A stretch of DNA of 43,344 nt from Actinocatenispora comari. Its GTDB lineage: Bacteria; Actinomycetota; Actinomycetes; Mycobacteriales; Micromonosporaceae. The notes under the pieces were generated by a model. That model did no database searches. It saw nothing but the letters and a program-made list of their open reading frames with translations, and was not told the DNA's origin. Positions within the stretch are counted from its first letter, which is position 1, and each line of letters starts with the position of its first letter. The stretch spans positions 1 through 43,344 of the forward strand of contig NZ_BOPO01000042.1 of the NCBI RefSeq assembly GCF_017312725.1, written 5' to 3'. The translations under genes and the position numbers were made by a program. Shown in pieces: positions 32,682 to 40,597 of the stretch.

Positions 32682-33725
32682 TCATCGGATCCGCACCTCG
32701 CCGTCGAACGTGGCGGACCGGCGGGCGGTGCGGGCCGGCTCCCGGGTACGGGCCGGCCACAGTCCCTGCGGCCGCAGCACCATCACGATGATCAGCAGCG
32801 CGCCGAAGGCGAAGTACCGGTAGTCCGACAGCCCGCGCAACGCCTCCGGCAGCATGGTGACGAACAGCGCGCCGATCACCACGCCGGGCGTGGAGCCCAT
32901 CCCGCCCAGTACCACGGCCATCAGCACCAGGGCCGACTGCAGGAAGGTGAAGCTGGCCGGGGAGATCGCGGACAGCTGCGCGCCGAACAGCACGCCGGCC
33001 AGCCCGCCCCAGACGGCGCCGGCGATGTAGGCGGCCATCTTGACCCGGTAGGTGTGCACGCCCATCGCCTCGGCGGCGTCCTCGTCCTCCCGGATGAACC
33101 GCCAGGCCCGCCCCAGCCGGGAGCGGATCAGCCGGTTCGCGCCCAGTACCGCGGCGGCGACGATGACGAGCACCACGTAGTAGAAGACGACGGAGTTGCT
33201 CAGGTCGACGCCGGCGACCGACAGGCTCGGGATGCCGTAGATGCCTTCCGGGCCACCGGTGATGGACAGGTTGTTCGCGGTGACCCGGATGATCTCGCCG
33301 AACCCGAGCGTCACGATCGCCAGGTAGTCGCTGCGCAGCCGCAGGGTGGGGCCGCCGACCACGATCCCGGCCAGTACGGTCACCACGATCACCGCCGGGA
33401 TCGTCGCGAGCAGCGGCCAGTGCAGCCGGGTGGCGAGGATGCCGCTGGTGTAGGCGCCGACCGCGAAGAACGCCGCGTACCCGAGGTCGAGCAGGCCGCA
33501 CTGGCCGACCACGATGTTGAGCCCGACCGCGAGCATCACGAAGATCAGCGCGCTGGTCATCACGTTCATCGCGTACGGGGTGGCGATCAGGATCGGCGCG
33601 ATCGCGCCGAGGAACAGCCCGACCGGGCCGATCCACCGGCTGCGCAGTACGGTCTTCGCCGCGTTGCCGAGGCCGCCGCCACCGGCCGGCGGTTTCGGCG
33701 GCTGCACCGTCTTGGTCGTGGTCAT
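32682..33725 (-). CDS. livM: Branched-chain amino acid-type ABC transporter permease LivM
   Basis: Encodes 347 residues, with a Pro/Gly-rich N-terminus and about ten membrane helices. NIVVGQCGLLDLGYAAFFAVGAYT, LRLRSDYLAIVTLGFGEIIR and the cytoplasmic GRAWRFIREDEDAAEAMG coupling segment are hallmarks of LivM. The ATG at 33725 overlaps the livH stop (ATGA), and livG follows after 52 bp. It pairs with LivH to form the channel. Confidence 0.9.
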   Translation of the reverse strand: MTTTKTVQPPKPPAGGGGLGNAAKTVLRSRWIGPVGLFLGAIAPILIATPYAMNVMTSALIFVMLAVGLNIVVGQCGLLDLGYAAFFAVGAYTSGILATRLHWPLLATIPAVIVVTVLAGIVVGGPTLRLRSDYLAIVTLGFGEIIRVTANNLSITGGPEGIYGIPSLSVAGVDLSNSVVFYYVVLVIVAAAVLGANRLIRSRLGRAWRFIREDEDAAEAMGVHTYRVKMAAYIAGAVWGGLAGVLFGAQLSAISPASFTFLQSALVLMAVVLGGMGSTPGVVIGALFVTMLPEALRGLSDYRYFAFGALLIIVMVLRPQGLWPARTREPARTARRSATFDGEVRIR

Positions 33726-34618
33726 CACACACGCTCCGTGACGCGCTCGCCGAGCAGGCCGGTCGGCCGCACGGTCAGGAACAGGATCAGGAAGGCGAAC
33801 GCGAACACGTCGCGCCACTGCCCGCCGAGGAAGTGCGTACCGAACGACTCGAGCAGGCCGAGCACGACACCGCCGAGCATGGCGCCCTTGAAGCTGCCGA
33901 TCCCGCCGATCACCGCGGCGGTGAACGCCTTGAGCCCGATGATGAAGCCCATCAGGAAGTTGATGCTGCCGTAGTACGAGCCGGCCATCACGCCGGCCGC
34001 GCCGGCCAGCGCCGAGCCGATGAAGAACGCCATCGCGATCACCCGGTTCACGTCCACGCCCATCAGCCGGGCGGCCACCGGATCCAGTGCGATCGCCCGC
34101 ATCGCCCGGCCCTGCCGGGAGCGCATCACCATCGCGTTGAGCGTGACCATCAGCGCGATCGCCACGCCGATCAGCACCAGCTGCGCGACACCGATCCGGG
34201 CGCCGAGCACGTGCACCGAGGAACCGCCCAACCGCACCGGGTACACCTGCGGGTTCGGCCCGGCGATGATGCGCATGCCGTACTCCAGCGCGAACGACGC
34301 ACCGACCGCGGTGATCAGCAGCGACAACCGGGGCGCGCTGCGCAACGGCCGGTACGCGATGCGTTCGATCGCCACCCCGGCGAGGCCGGTGCCGACCATC
34401 GACAGCAGCAGTACCACCAGCAGGGCGACGAGCGACAGCGTGGCGGTGAACCCGCTGAACGAGGTGAGCAGCGCGAAACCGATGAACGCGCCGAGCATGT
34501 AGAGGTCGCCGTGGGCGAAGTTGAGCAGCTTCATGATCCCGTAGACCATGCTGTAGCCCAGCGCGACCAGCGCGTAGAACGAGCCGACGAACAGACCGTT
34601 CCAGATGATCTGTGTCAT
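33725..34618 (-). CDS. livH: Branched-chain amino acid-type ABC transporter permease LivH
   Basis: Encodes 297 residues with about eight membrane helices. GSFYALVALGYSMVYGIMKLLNFAHGDL near the N-terminus and MRAIALDPVAARLMGVDVNRV in the coupling loop identify LivH. It lies 59 bp downstream of the binding-protein gene and overlaps livM by 3 bases. The length is normal. Confidence 0.9.
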   Translation of the reverse strand: MTQIIWNGLFVGSFYALVALGYSMVYGIMKLLNFAHGDLYMLGAFIGFALLTSFSGFTATLSLVALLVVLLLSMVGTGLAGVAIERIAYRPLRSAPRLSLLITAVGASFALEYGMRIIAGPNPQVYPVRLGGSSVHVLGARIGVAQLVLIGVAIALMVTLNAMVMRSRQGRAMRAIALDPVAARLMGVDVNRVIAMAFFIGSALAGAAGVMAGSYYGSINFLMGFIIGLKAFTAAVIGGIGSFKGAMLGGVVLGLLESFGTHFLGGQWRDVFAFAFLILFLTVRPTGLLGERVTERV

Positions 34619-34677
34619 GAGTTCCGTCCGGATCGGGCCGGAGGCGGGCCCGCAGCACGGGCCCGACTCCGCGCTGG

Positions 34678-35838
34678 CTAGTTCTTGAGATCGTCGGCGA
34701 GGGTGAACTTCGTGCCCTTCACCTGCAGGATCACGAATCCACCTTCGGTGAGGGTGTGGTCCGCGGTGAACTTGAGCTTGCCGGAGAACAGCGGGAACCC
34801 GTCGATCTTCATCAGTGCGGCCTCGATCTTCTTGCCGTCCGTGCTCTTCGCGTCCTTCATCGCCTTGGCCGCCACCCGCACCGCGTCGTACGACTGCGGC
34901 GAGTACGGGCCGGGTTCGGCGCCGAACTTCTTCTTGTACGAGGCGATCCAGTCACCGGCGCCCGGCATCGTGTCGGGCGTCTCGGTCATCGTCGCGTACA
35001 CGCCCTGGGCGGTGGACTGCCCGGCCACGCTGATCAGCTTGCCGTCGACGCTGCCGTCGGCGACCATGATCTTCCCCTTGTACCCGGCCTGGCGCAGCTG
35101 CCGGATGATCAGCCCGCCCTCCTGGTAGTAGCCGGTCCAGTAGACGAAGTCGGGGCGGGCCGACACGATGTCGTGCACGTTGGAGCTGTAGTCGCTCTCG
35201 CCCGCGTTCACCGACTCGTGCAGCACCGTCTTCATGCCACCGCCGGCCTTGGTGATGTCGGCCTTGGTGCGCTTGGTGATGTCGGTGGAGTAACTGGTGC
35301 TGTCGTCGACCAGCGCCACCCGCGTGGCCTTCTGCTTGGTCAGCCAGCTGACCGCGGACTGCGCCTGCTGCACGCCGGTACCGTTGATCAGGAACACGTT
35401 CGGCAGGTGCTGGGAGACCAGATCGGCCGAGTTCGCGGCCGGGATGATCATCGGGATGTTCGCCTTGTTGAACACCGACAGCGTCGGCAGCGTGGCCGAC
35501 GAGCAGTAGCCGCCGATCGACATCGTCACGCCGGCGGCGACCAGCTTGTTCGCCGCGCTGCTCGCGGTCTTCGGGTCGCACGCGTCGTCCTGCACGTTGA
35601 GCTTGAGCTTGCGGCCGAGCACCCCGCCCTTGGCGTTGATCTCGTCGATCGCGAGCTGCGCACCGTTCTTCATGTACGGGCCGATCGCCGAGCTGCTGCC
35701 CGACATCGGTGCGGCCATGCCGAGCGTGATCGGGCCGTCCGAGCCGCTCTTGTCGCTTCCACCGAACACGCCCTGACAGCCGCTCAGGGCAAGCGTCGAC
35801 ACCGCGACGAGCGCGACGGCGAGCTTCGTCTTCCGCAT
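34678..35838 (-). CDS. livK: Branched-chain amino acid-type substrate-binding lipoprotein (LivK family)
   Basis: Encodes 386 residues. A lipoprotein signal ends LALSGC (Cys21), so the mature protein is tethered outside the membrane. The Peripla_BP_6 fold shows ITLGMAAPMSGSSSAIGPYMKNGAQLAIDEIN, the AANKLVAAGVTMSIGGYCSS lobe and VYWTGYYQEGGLIIRQLRQAGY. Ligands of this family include branched-chain amino acids, betaines, proline and hydroxyproline; the downstream proline-related enzymes suggest the last. The ATG at 35838 has GAGGGG about 9 bases upstream. It is the first gene of the eight-gene operon. Confidence 0.9.
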   Translation of the reverse strand: MRKTKLAVALVAVSTLALSGCQGVFGGSDKSGSDGPITLGMAAPMSGSSSAIGPYMKNGAQLAIDEINAKGGVLGRKLKLNVQDDACDPKTASSAANKLVAAGVTMSIGGYCSSATLPTLSVFNKANIPMIIPAANSADLVSQHLPNVFLINGTGVQQAQSAVSWLTKQKATRVALVDDSTSYSTDITKRTKADITKAGGGMKTVLHESVNAGESDYSSNVHDIVSARPDFVYWTGYYQEGGLIIRQLRQAGYKGKIMVADGSVDGKLISVAGQSTAQGVYATMTETPDTMPGAGDWIASYKKKFGAEPGPYSPQSYDAVRVAAKAMKDAKSTDGKKIEAALMKIDGFPLFSGKLKFTADHTLTEGGFVILQVKGTKFTLADDLKN

Positions 35839-36133
35839 GCGATGAACCCCTCTGGTAGGTGCGACGGAGGTCGGCTCCGCCGGCTGGTGTCGTGCAGGTT
35901 CCGTGGGCAGCGGGCGTGGCTGCTCCGGTCCGGTGCCGTGCGTCGGCGGCCTGCGCCGCGGGTGTGTCGACGGGCGCGGCCGCAACCGGACTCGAACGCG
36001 GAGTTCAAGCGCGGCAACGGAGGTGGCCGTCGGCCGGGTTCAGGTCGGGATGCTCGCCGACGATGCGACAACCGGTGTGGTCACGCGTGCCGGCCGGTGC
36101 GGGCTGCGCACCAGCACCCCCCTTTGCCTCGGT

Positions 36134-36163
36134 AGCATGTGACATTGCACTGCGCCGGAGCAA
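36134..36163 (-). promoter_or_regulatory. Candidate liv operon promoter with GntR-like operator
   Basis: On the minus strand TTGCTC (36158-36163) and CATGCT (36134-36139) are 18 bp apart. ATGTGACAT (36137-36145) overlaps the -10; its GT-N-AC core fits the general GntR-family half-site pattern. Both matches are weak. Confidence 0.3.
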
Positions 36164-36361
36164 GAGGCAAGTTTGCGCGATCCGACCTATGCCAATTCGT
36201 TACCCGGCCTCGGGTTCGCTCACTCAGCGCAGTTCGGCCCGCATCGACGGTGCTCAGCGCGGGAACGGCCAGGACTCATCCGACCGCAGCGGGCGACGGT
36301 CGCCGCTGTCGGTTCGCGGGAAGCGCGACCGCGGTCGCGTTCCGGCGCCACGGTCAGCGCC

Positions 36362-36508
36362 GTGTGGACGAGGGCGGCGACGGCCCGGTCGCGCGATCCG
36401 GCGCGCCAGGCGAACGAGGCGAACGACGAGCTCGCCGTCGAGCAACGGTTGCGCGAGCTCCTCGAACGCCTCCCCGCCGACGCCGGGCCGGACCGACGCC
36501 GGCGCTGA
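36362..36508 (+). CDS. Doubtful small hypothetical protein
   Basis: A GTG at 36362 opens a 48-residue frame whose second half (ARQANEANDELAVEQRL, then RELLERLPADAG) looks like an amphipathic helix. No ribosome site precedes it and no family is recognised. The frame is open further upstream, to 36173, without better starts. It converges on the MHYT gene 17 bp away. It may be only a non-coding open frame in GC-rich DNA. Confidence 0.25.
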   Translation: MWTRAATARSRDPARQANEANDELAVEQRLRELLERLPADAGPDRRRR

Positions 36509-36525
36509 CCGCGGCCGGCGCGAGG

Positions 36526-37512
36526 TCAGTCGCCGGTACCGCGGCGGTTCAGCCGACGGGAGATCGGCTGCTGGTGCACGGTGGGGGAGGGCGTCGGGCT
36601 CGGCAGGCGGGTGCGCTGCCCGGACCGGGACGTGACCGGCTGCGGCGCACCGGCCGCCAGGCTTCCGGCGGACGGTGCCGGGACCGACTCGGAGTGCGGC
36701 CGGGGGCCGAGGTCCTGCTGCGCGTTCGCGCGCTCCTGCCGCTCGTGCGCGGTGCGCCGCATCCGGGCGGCGAACTCGGCGTCCTCGACCAGTTCCGCCG
36801 GCGAGGCGGAGAACGCCACGAAGATCAGCAGCACCACGGTCACCACGCTGACCACCAGCAGCACCGGCGGGAGCAGGCCGGTGAAGGAGGTACCACCGAT
36901 GCCGCCGGTGGGGTCCGGGGTCAACCGCATCGCGGCCATCCCGGTGTAGTGCATCCCGCACACCGCCACGCCCATCACCGCCGCGGCCGCGAGGGTGGCC
37001 ACCCGGCCCTGGATGACCAGCGTGAACCACAGCGCCACCGCGGCCGCGACGACCGCGATCAGTACCGACAGCGTGAACAGGATGGGCTCGAAGCTCATCG
37101 TGGCCGGCATCACCATCGCCGCCATGCCCAGGTAGTGCATGCCCGCGACGCCGACGCCGGTGAGCACGCCGGCGAGCGCGATCCGGTACAGCTTGCGCGC
37201 GTCGCTGCCGACCACGGCGAGCCCGGCGCCGACGGCCACGATCGCCACCAGCGCGCTGACCACGGTCAGCGGCATGTTGTAGCGGATCGTCGCGTCGTCG
37301 AGGGTGAACCCGAGCATCGCGATGAAGTGCATGACCCAGATGCCGGTGCCGCCCAGCGAGACCGAGGCGATCAGCAGCCAGCCGCGGCGCCCACCGCCGG
37401 TCAGCACCCGGGCCCGGGCCGCGCACATCAGGCCGAGCAGGCAGCCGACGTAGGATGCTGCGTACGCCAGGATCGGCGTTAACAGTCCGTAGCTGAAGTG
37501 ATGCATCGACAC
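36526..37512 (-). CDS. MHYT-domain membrane sensor without output domain
   Basis: Encodes 328 residues from GTG 37512 (ATG 37506 is also possible). Seven hydrophobic segments carry the three MHYT-type motifs: MHFIAM (61-66), MHYLGMAAM (125-133) and MHYTGMAAM (187-195), proposed to bind a metal, perhaps copper, and to sense O2, CO or NO. The last 100 or so residues are a charged, Pro/Ser-rich tail with no catalytic domain, so any signal must pass through a partner. AAAGGCGG lies 9 bases before the start. It diverges from hypX across a 249-bp region rich in inverted repeats. Confidence 0.85.
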   Translation of the reverse strand: MSMHHFSYGLLTPILAYAASYVGCLLGLMCAARARVLTGGGRRGWLLIASVSLGGTGIWVMHFIAMLGFTLDDATIRYNMPLTVVSALVAIVAVGAGLAVVGSDARKLYRIALAGVLTGVGVAGMHYLGMAAMVMPATMSFEPILFTLSVLIAVVAAAVALWFTLVIQGRVATLAAAAVMGVAVCGMHYTGMAAMRLTPDPTGGIGGTSFTGLLPPVLLVVSVVTVVLLIFVAFSASPAELVEDAEFAARMRRTAHERQERANAQQDLGPRPHSESVPAPSAGSLAAGAPQPVTSRSGQRTRLPSPTPSPTVHQQPISRRLNRRGTGD

Positions 37513-37560
37513 GGCTGGTGCCGCCTTTCGCTGGACGGCCGCGTCGCCGCGGACACGGCC

Positions 37561-37599
37561 CGGTGAAGATCACCGTGACACGAAGAGTTTCGGATCTTC
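37561..37599. promoter_or_regulatory. Overlapping inverted repeats in the MHYT/hypX divergent region
   Basis: CGGTGA-AGA-TCACCG (37561-37575) is a perfect palindrome with a 3-base centre. GAAGATC (37565-37571) overlaps it and pairs with GATCTTC (37593-37599). They lie 50-90 bp upstream of the MHYT start and are candidate regulator sites. Confidence 0.4.
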
Positions 37600-37723
37600 A
37601 GCACGCGGCGTTACGCGGATTTGTCGGGACTTTAGACGATCCGCCGCGCCGGCACCACGGTGGGCTTTCGGTAGAGACAGCAACTTCGTACAGTCACTGG
37701 CAACGTGGTGTTAATAACTGGAT

Positions 37724-37753
37724 TTGCGTAGTGGCACCGGGTCTCGCTACCGT
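37724..37753 (+). promoter_or_regulatory. Leaderless promoter of hypX
   Basis: TTGCGT (37724-37729), an 18-bp spacer and TACCGT (37748-37753) lie just before the GTG at 37762. There is no ribosome site, so the transcript is probably leaderless. Confidence 0.6.
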
Positions 37754-37761
37754 CTGCTCTC

Positions 37762-39402
37762 GTGCGCCTGCTACTGCTCGTGTCGGCCTTCAATGGCCTG
37801 ACCCAACGCATCTGGGACGAACTCAAGGACCGTGGACACGATGTCGCCGTCGAGTTCGCCCTCGACGAGCGCACGATCTGTGACGGCGTCCTCCAGGCCC
37901 AGCCGGACCTGATCCTCTGCCCGTACCTGAAGGAACGGGTGCCGACCGAGGTGTGGACGAAGTGGCGGACAGTGATCATCCACCCCGGCCCGATCGGCGA
38001 CCGCGGACCGTCCTCGCTGGACTGGGCGATCACCGAGGGAGCCCCGGCCTGGGGCGTCACCGCGCTGCAGGCGGTCGAGGAGATGGACGCCGGCCCGATC
38101 TGGGCGCACCGCGAGTTCTCGCTGCCGGCCGAACCGATGCGCAAGTCGACGCTCTACACCGGGCCGGTGGCCGACGCCGCGGTCGCCTGCGCGCTGGAGG
38201 TCGTCGAGCGCGCCGCCGACCCGGACTTCCGGCCGGTACCGCTGGCGAGCGCGCCCCGGCCGATCCCGGACACCCGGGAACGGCCGCTGATGAAGCAGGC
38301 CGAGCGCGCGTTCGACTGGGGTGACCAGGCCGCCGACATCGTCCGCCGGATCCGCGCCGCGGACGGCTTCCCCGGCGTGCGTACCGAACTGGCCGGCGAG
38401 GCGGTCAGCGCGTTCGACGCGCACCTGGGCGAGGGCACCGGTACCCCCGGCGAGATCATCGGCCGGCAGGACGGTTACCTGCTCGTCGCCGCCGGCGAGG
38501 GCGCGGTGTGGCTGGGCCACCTGCGCCGGCGCGGTGGCGTGAAGCTGCCCGCCGCCACCGTGCTGGCCGATCATCTCGACCGGGTGCCGCAGCGCACCGA
38601 CGGGCCGGCCGAGATCAGCTACCGGCGGCGCGGCCAGGTCGGCGAGCTGACGTTCCGGTTCTACAACGGCGCGGCCGGCGTCGACCAGTGCCGTCGGCTG
38701 CGCCGGGAACTGCACCGGGCCGCCCGGCAGGACACCACCGTCCTGGTGCTGCGCGGCGGCGACGACGTGTTCTGCAACGGCATCCACCTCAACGAGATCT
38801 CCGCCGCGGCCGACCCGGCCGCGCAGGCGTGGGAGAACATCAAGGCGATCAACCTGGTCTGCCGGGAACTGATCGAGGCGGCGGAGGAGCAGGTCACCAT
38901 CGCCGCGTTCAGCGGCAACGCCGGCGCCGGCGGCGTGATGCTGGGGCTCGGCGCGGATGTGGTCGCGGCGCGCGCCGGCGTGGTGCTCAACCCGTACTAC
39001 GACATGGGTCTGTACGGCTCGGAGCTGCACAGCTATGCGCTGCCGCGGCGGATCGGGGTGGAGCGCGCCGACAAGCTGCTCAACGAGTGCCTGCCGATCG
39101 GCGCCGGTACCGCCGCGCGGCTGGGCCTGGTCGACCTGACCGGTCCCGGCAACCCGGCCGAGTTCGATGCGTGGTTGTCGGACCTGGCCCAGCAGTACGC
39201 CGAGCCCGGCACCTGGCGCGACATCCGCGCCGCCCGCAAGCCGGTACCGCGGCCGCTGGACTACCACGAGACGCTGGAGCTCGCGGAGATGGCGCAGGAC
39301 ATCTTCGACGACCGGTCCGGGTTCCACGCCGCGCGCGAGTCGTTCGTCCGCAAGGTGGCCCCGTCGGCCACCCCGCCGCGCCTCGCCACCCACCGCCGCT
39401 GA
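37762..39402 (+). CDS. hypX: HypX, CO-ligand synthase for aerobic NiFe-hydrogenase maturation
   Basis: Encodes 546 residues in two fused domains. Residues 1 to about 270 resemble formyl-tetrahydrofolate transferases, with IIHPGPIGDRGPSSLDW (72-88; His74) and EEMDAGPIW (106-114; Asp109). Residues about 275-490 are a crotonase-like domain (GGDDVFCNGIHLNEI, FSGNAGAGGVMLGLGADVV, YYDMGLYGSE). This order and spacing are those of HypX/HoxX, which takes a formyl group from formyl-THF to CoA and releases CO for the hydrogenase Fe centre under air. No hydrogenase or other hyp gene is in the window, so either they are elsewhere or the enzyme has another role. Confidence 0.88.
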   Translation: MRLLLLVSAFNGLTQRIWDELKDRGHDVAVEFALDERTICDGVLQAQPDLILCPYLKERVPTEVWTKWRTVIIHPGPIGDRGPSSLDWAITEGAPAWGVTALQAVEEMDAGPIWAHREFSLPAEPMRKSTLYTGPVADAAVACALEVVERAADPDFRPVPLASAPRPIPDTRERPLMKQAERAFDWGDQAADIVRRIRAADGFPGVRTELAGEAVSAFDAHLGEGTGTPGEIIGRQDGYLLVAAGEGAVWLGHLRRRGGVKLPAATVLADHLDRVPQRTDGPAEISYRRRGQVGELTFRFYNGAAGVDQCRRLRRELHRAARQDTTVLVLRGGDDVFCNGIHLNEISAAADPAAQAWENIKAINLVCRELIEAAEEQVTIAAFSGNAGAGGVMLGLGADVVAARAGVVLNPYYDMGLYGSELHSYALPRRIGVERADKLLNECLPIGAGTAARLGLVDLTGPGNPAEFDAWLSDLAQQYAEPGTWRDIRAARKPVPRPLDYHETLELAEMAQDIFDDRSGFHAARESFVRKVAPSATPPRLATHRR

Positions 39403-39425
39403 CCGCCCGTTCCGCAACGGCGGGA
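39403..39425. terminator. Hairpin between hypX and the glycosylase gene
   Basis: CCGTT and AACGG around CCGC form a core stem, extended by GC pairs with one bulge, between the two convergent stops. A possible shared terminator. Confidence 0.35.
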
Positions 39426-39443
39426 TGCCGGGGCGGCGGCCCG

Positions 39444-40544
39444 CTACGGTACGTCGGCGATCCGGACCTCGCGGGTGTCGGCGCCGGGGGACAGGAAGGC
39501 GAGCAGCCGGCGGGCCTCGGCGGCGACCGCGGCCGTGTCGCGTACCGACAGCGCCCGGAACGGCGTCACGGTCAGCCGGGCGCCGTCCCGCCCGGCCTCG
39601 TCGGCCCAGCTGCCGCGCACCGTGCCGGCGACCAGCAGCACGCCGGGCACCAGCCCGTTGGGGCTCTGCAGATGGTGCCGGTACTCGGCGGGGACGACTC
39701 GGCTGCGGTCGGCGTGCGACAGCAGCAGGTTGTCCAGCGGCGGCAGGAACCGCACCGGCGCCGGGGTGTCCGGGTCCGGCCGCGGCGCGTCCGGCAGGTC
39801 GAACAGCTCGGCGCCGTCGGTGGTACGGAAGGTGACCAGTTGCGGCCGCAGCCGGTCCAGCACGGCGCGCAGCCCGGTCAGCCCGGACCACGCCTGCACG
39901 TCGGCCGCGGTGGCCGGGCCGAACGCGGCGAGATAGCGCAACACCAACGGATCCGGCGCCGTGTCGGTACCCAGCGGGGCATCCAGCCAGTGCTCGGCGG
40001 TGGTGTGCGCGGCCGGGCCGCTGCGGCCCCACAGGCCGCGCGGCGTGACCTGCACCAGCGCCAGCCGGCAGCGCGCCACGTGCCCCAGCGCCGCGGCGTC
40101 GTAGCCCGGCCAGCGGTCGGCGAGTTCACGCCCGAGCTCGTGGTAGGTGCGGGGCCGCTGCTCGACGAGTTCCCGCGCGGTGGCGGCCACCTTGGACGGG
40201 TCCAGTCCGTCGAGCCGGGCCCGCAGCGTGCGCAGGAACCGGTCGTACACCGGCGCCAGCCGCGGCCGCAGGTCGAGGCAGTCGGCGGCGGTGAGGGTGT
40301 GGATGGTGCCGCGCATGGCCGGGATCCGCAGTACGGTCCGGTCGGCCATCGGCGCGGCGAGCTGGTCCGGGGTGAAGCCGGCGATCCGGGACCACAGCCC
40401 CGGGTACGGCGCGGACGGCAGCTGCGCCTGCAACCCGACGAGGTGCCCAAGGGTCTCGGGTACCGGCTGGTCGGTGCGGCGCAGCAGGTGCTGGCGGGCG
40501 AGCAGGGCGCGATTGAGCGCCCGCGGCGTCAGGACGTCGGTCAC
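39444..40544 (-). CDS. AlkZ/YcaQ-family winged-helix DNA glycosylase
   Basis: Encodes 366 residues of the HTH_42 family, three tandem winged helices. GLQAQLPSAPYPGLW contains the Q39-A-Q41 catalytic motif expected of AlkZ and YcaQ, which unhook bulky or crosslinked N7-alkylguanine; RGTIHTLTAADC and FLPPLDNLLLSHADRSRVVP are also typical. AlkZ of Streptomyces sahachiroi gives self-resistance to azinomycin, and relatives are widespread, so this may be general repair or part of a resistance function. No biosynthetic genes lie near it. GTG 40544 is chosen by homology; an in-frame upstream start is weaker and no ribosome site is visible. Confidence 0.82.
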   Translation of the reverse strand: MTDVLTPRALNRALLARQHLLRRTDQPVPETLGHLVGLQAQLPSAPYPGLWSRIAGFTPDQLAAPMADRTVLRIPAMRGTIHTLTAADCLDLRPRLAPVYDRFLRTLRARLDGLDPSKVAATARELVEQRPRTYHELGRELADRWPGYDAAALGHVARCRLALVQVTPRGLWGRSGPAAHTTAEHWLDAPLGTDTAPDPLVLRYLAAFGPATAADVQAWSGLTGLRAVLDRLRPQLVTFRTTDGAELFDLPDAPRPDPDTPAPVRFLPPLDNLLLSHADRSRVVPAEYRHHLQSPNGLVPGVLLVAGTVRGSWADEAGRDGARLTVTPFRALSVRDTAAVAAEARRLLAFLSPGADTREVRIADVP

Positions 40545-40597
40545 CCGGCCAGTGTGCCAGCCGTTGCGGTCGGTTCCTGACCGCAAGCAGTGCCGGG

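Larger units (their letters stand above)
35839..36525. other. Intergenic region upstream of livK
   Basis: About 690 bp between the liv operon and the MHYT gene. It holds a weak candidate promoter with an ATGTGACAT palindrome near 36134-36163, an AT-richer patch at about 36140-36230, and one doubtful short plus-strand frame ending at 36508. If the promoter is right, the livK leader is about 290 nt long. No riboswitch class was recognised. Confidence 0.5.

Noticed and set aside
31448-32791. Long plus-strand frame opposite livFG
   Set aside because: It is antisense to two intact ATPases with Walker motifs and has no homology that I recognise.
32682-34658. Single 658-residue fused permease
   Set aside because: The frame of livM stays open upstream through livH in another frame, but livH has its own clear start, stop and homology, and livM starts at 33725.
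36139-36525. Real gene upstream of the MHYT gene
   Set aside because: Open frames exist on both strands but lack ribosome sites and homology; only a low-confidence 48-residue frame was kept.
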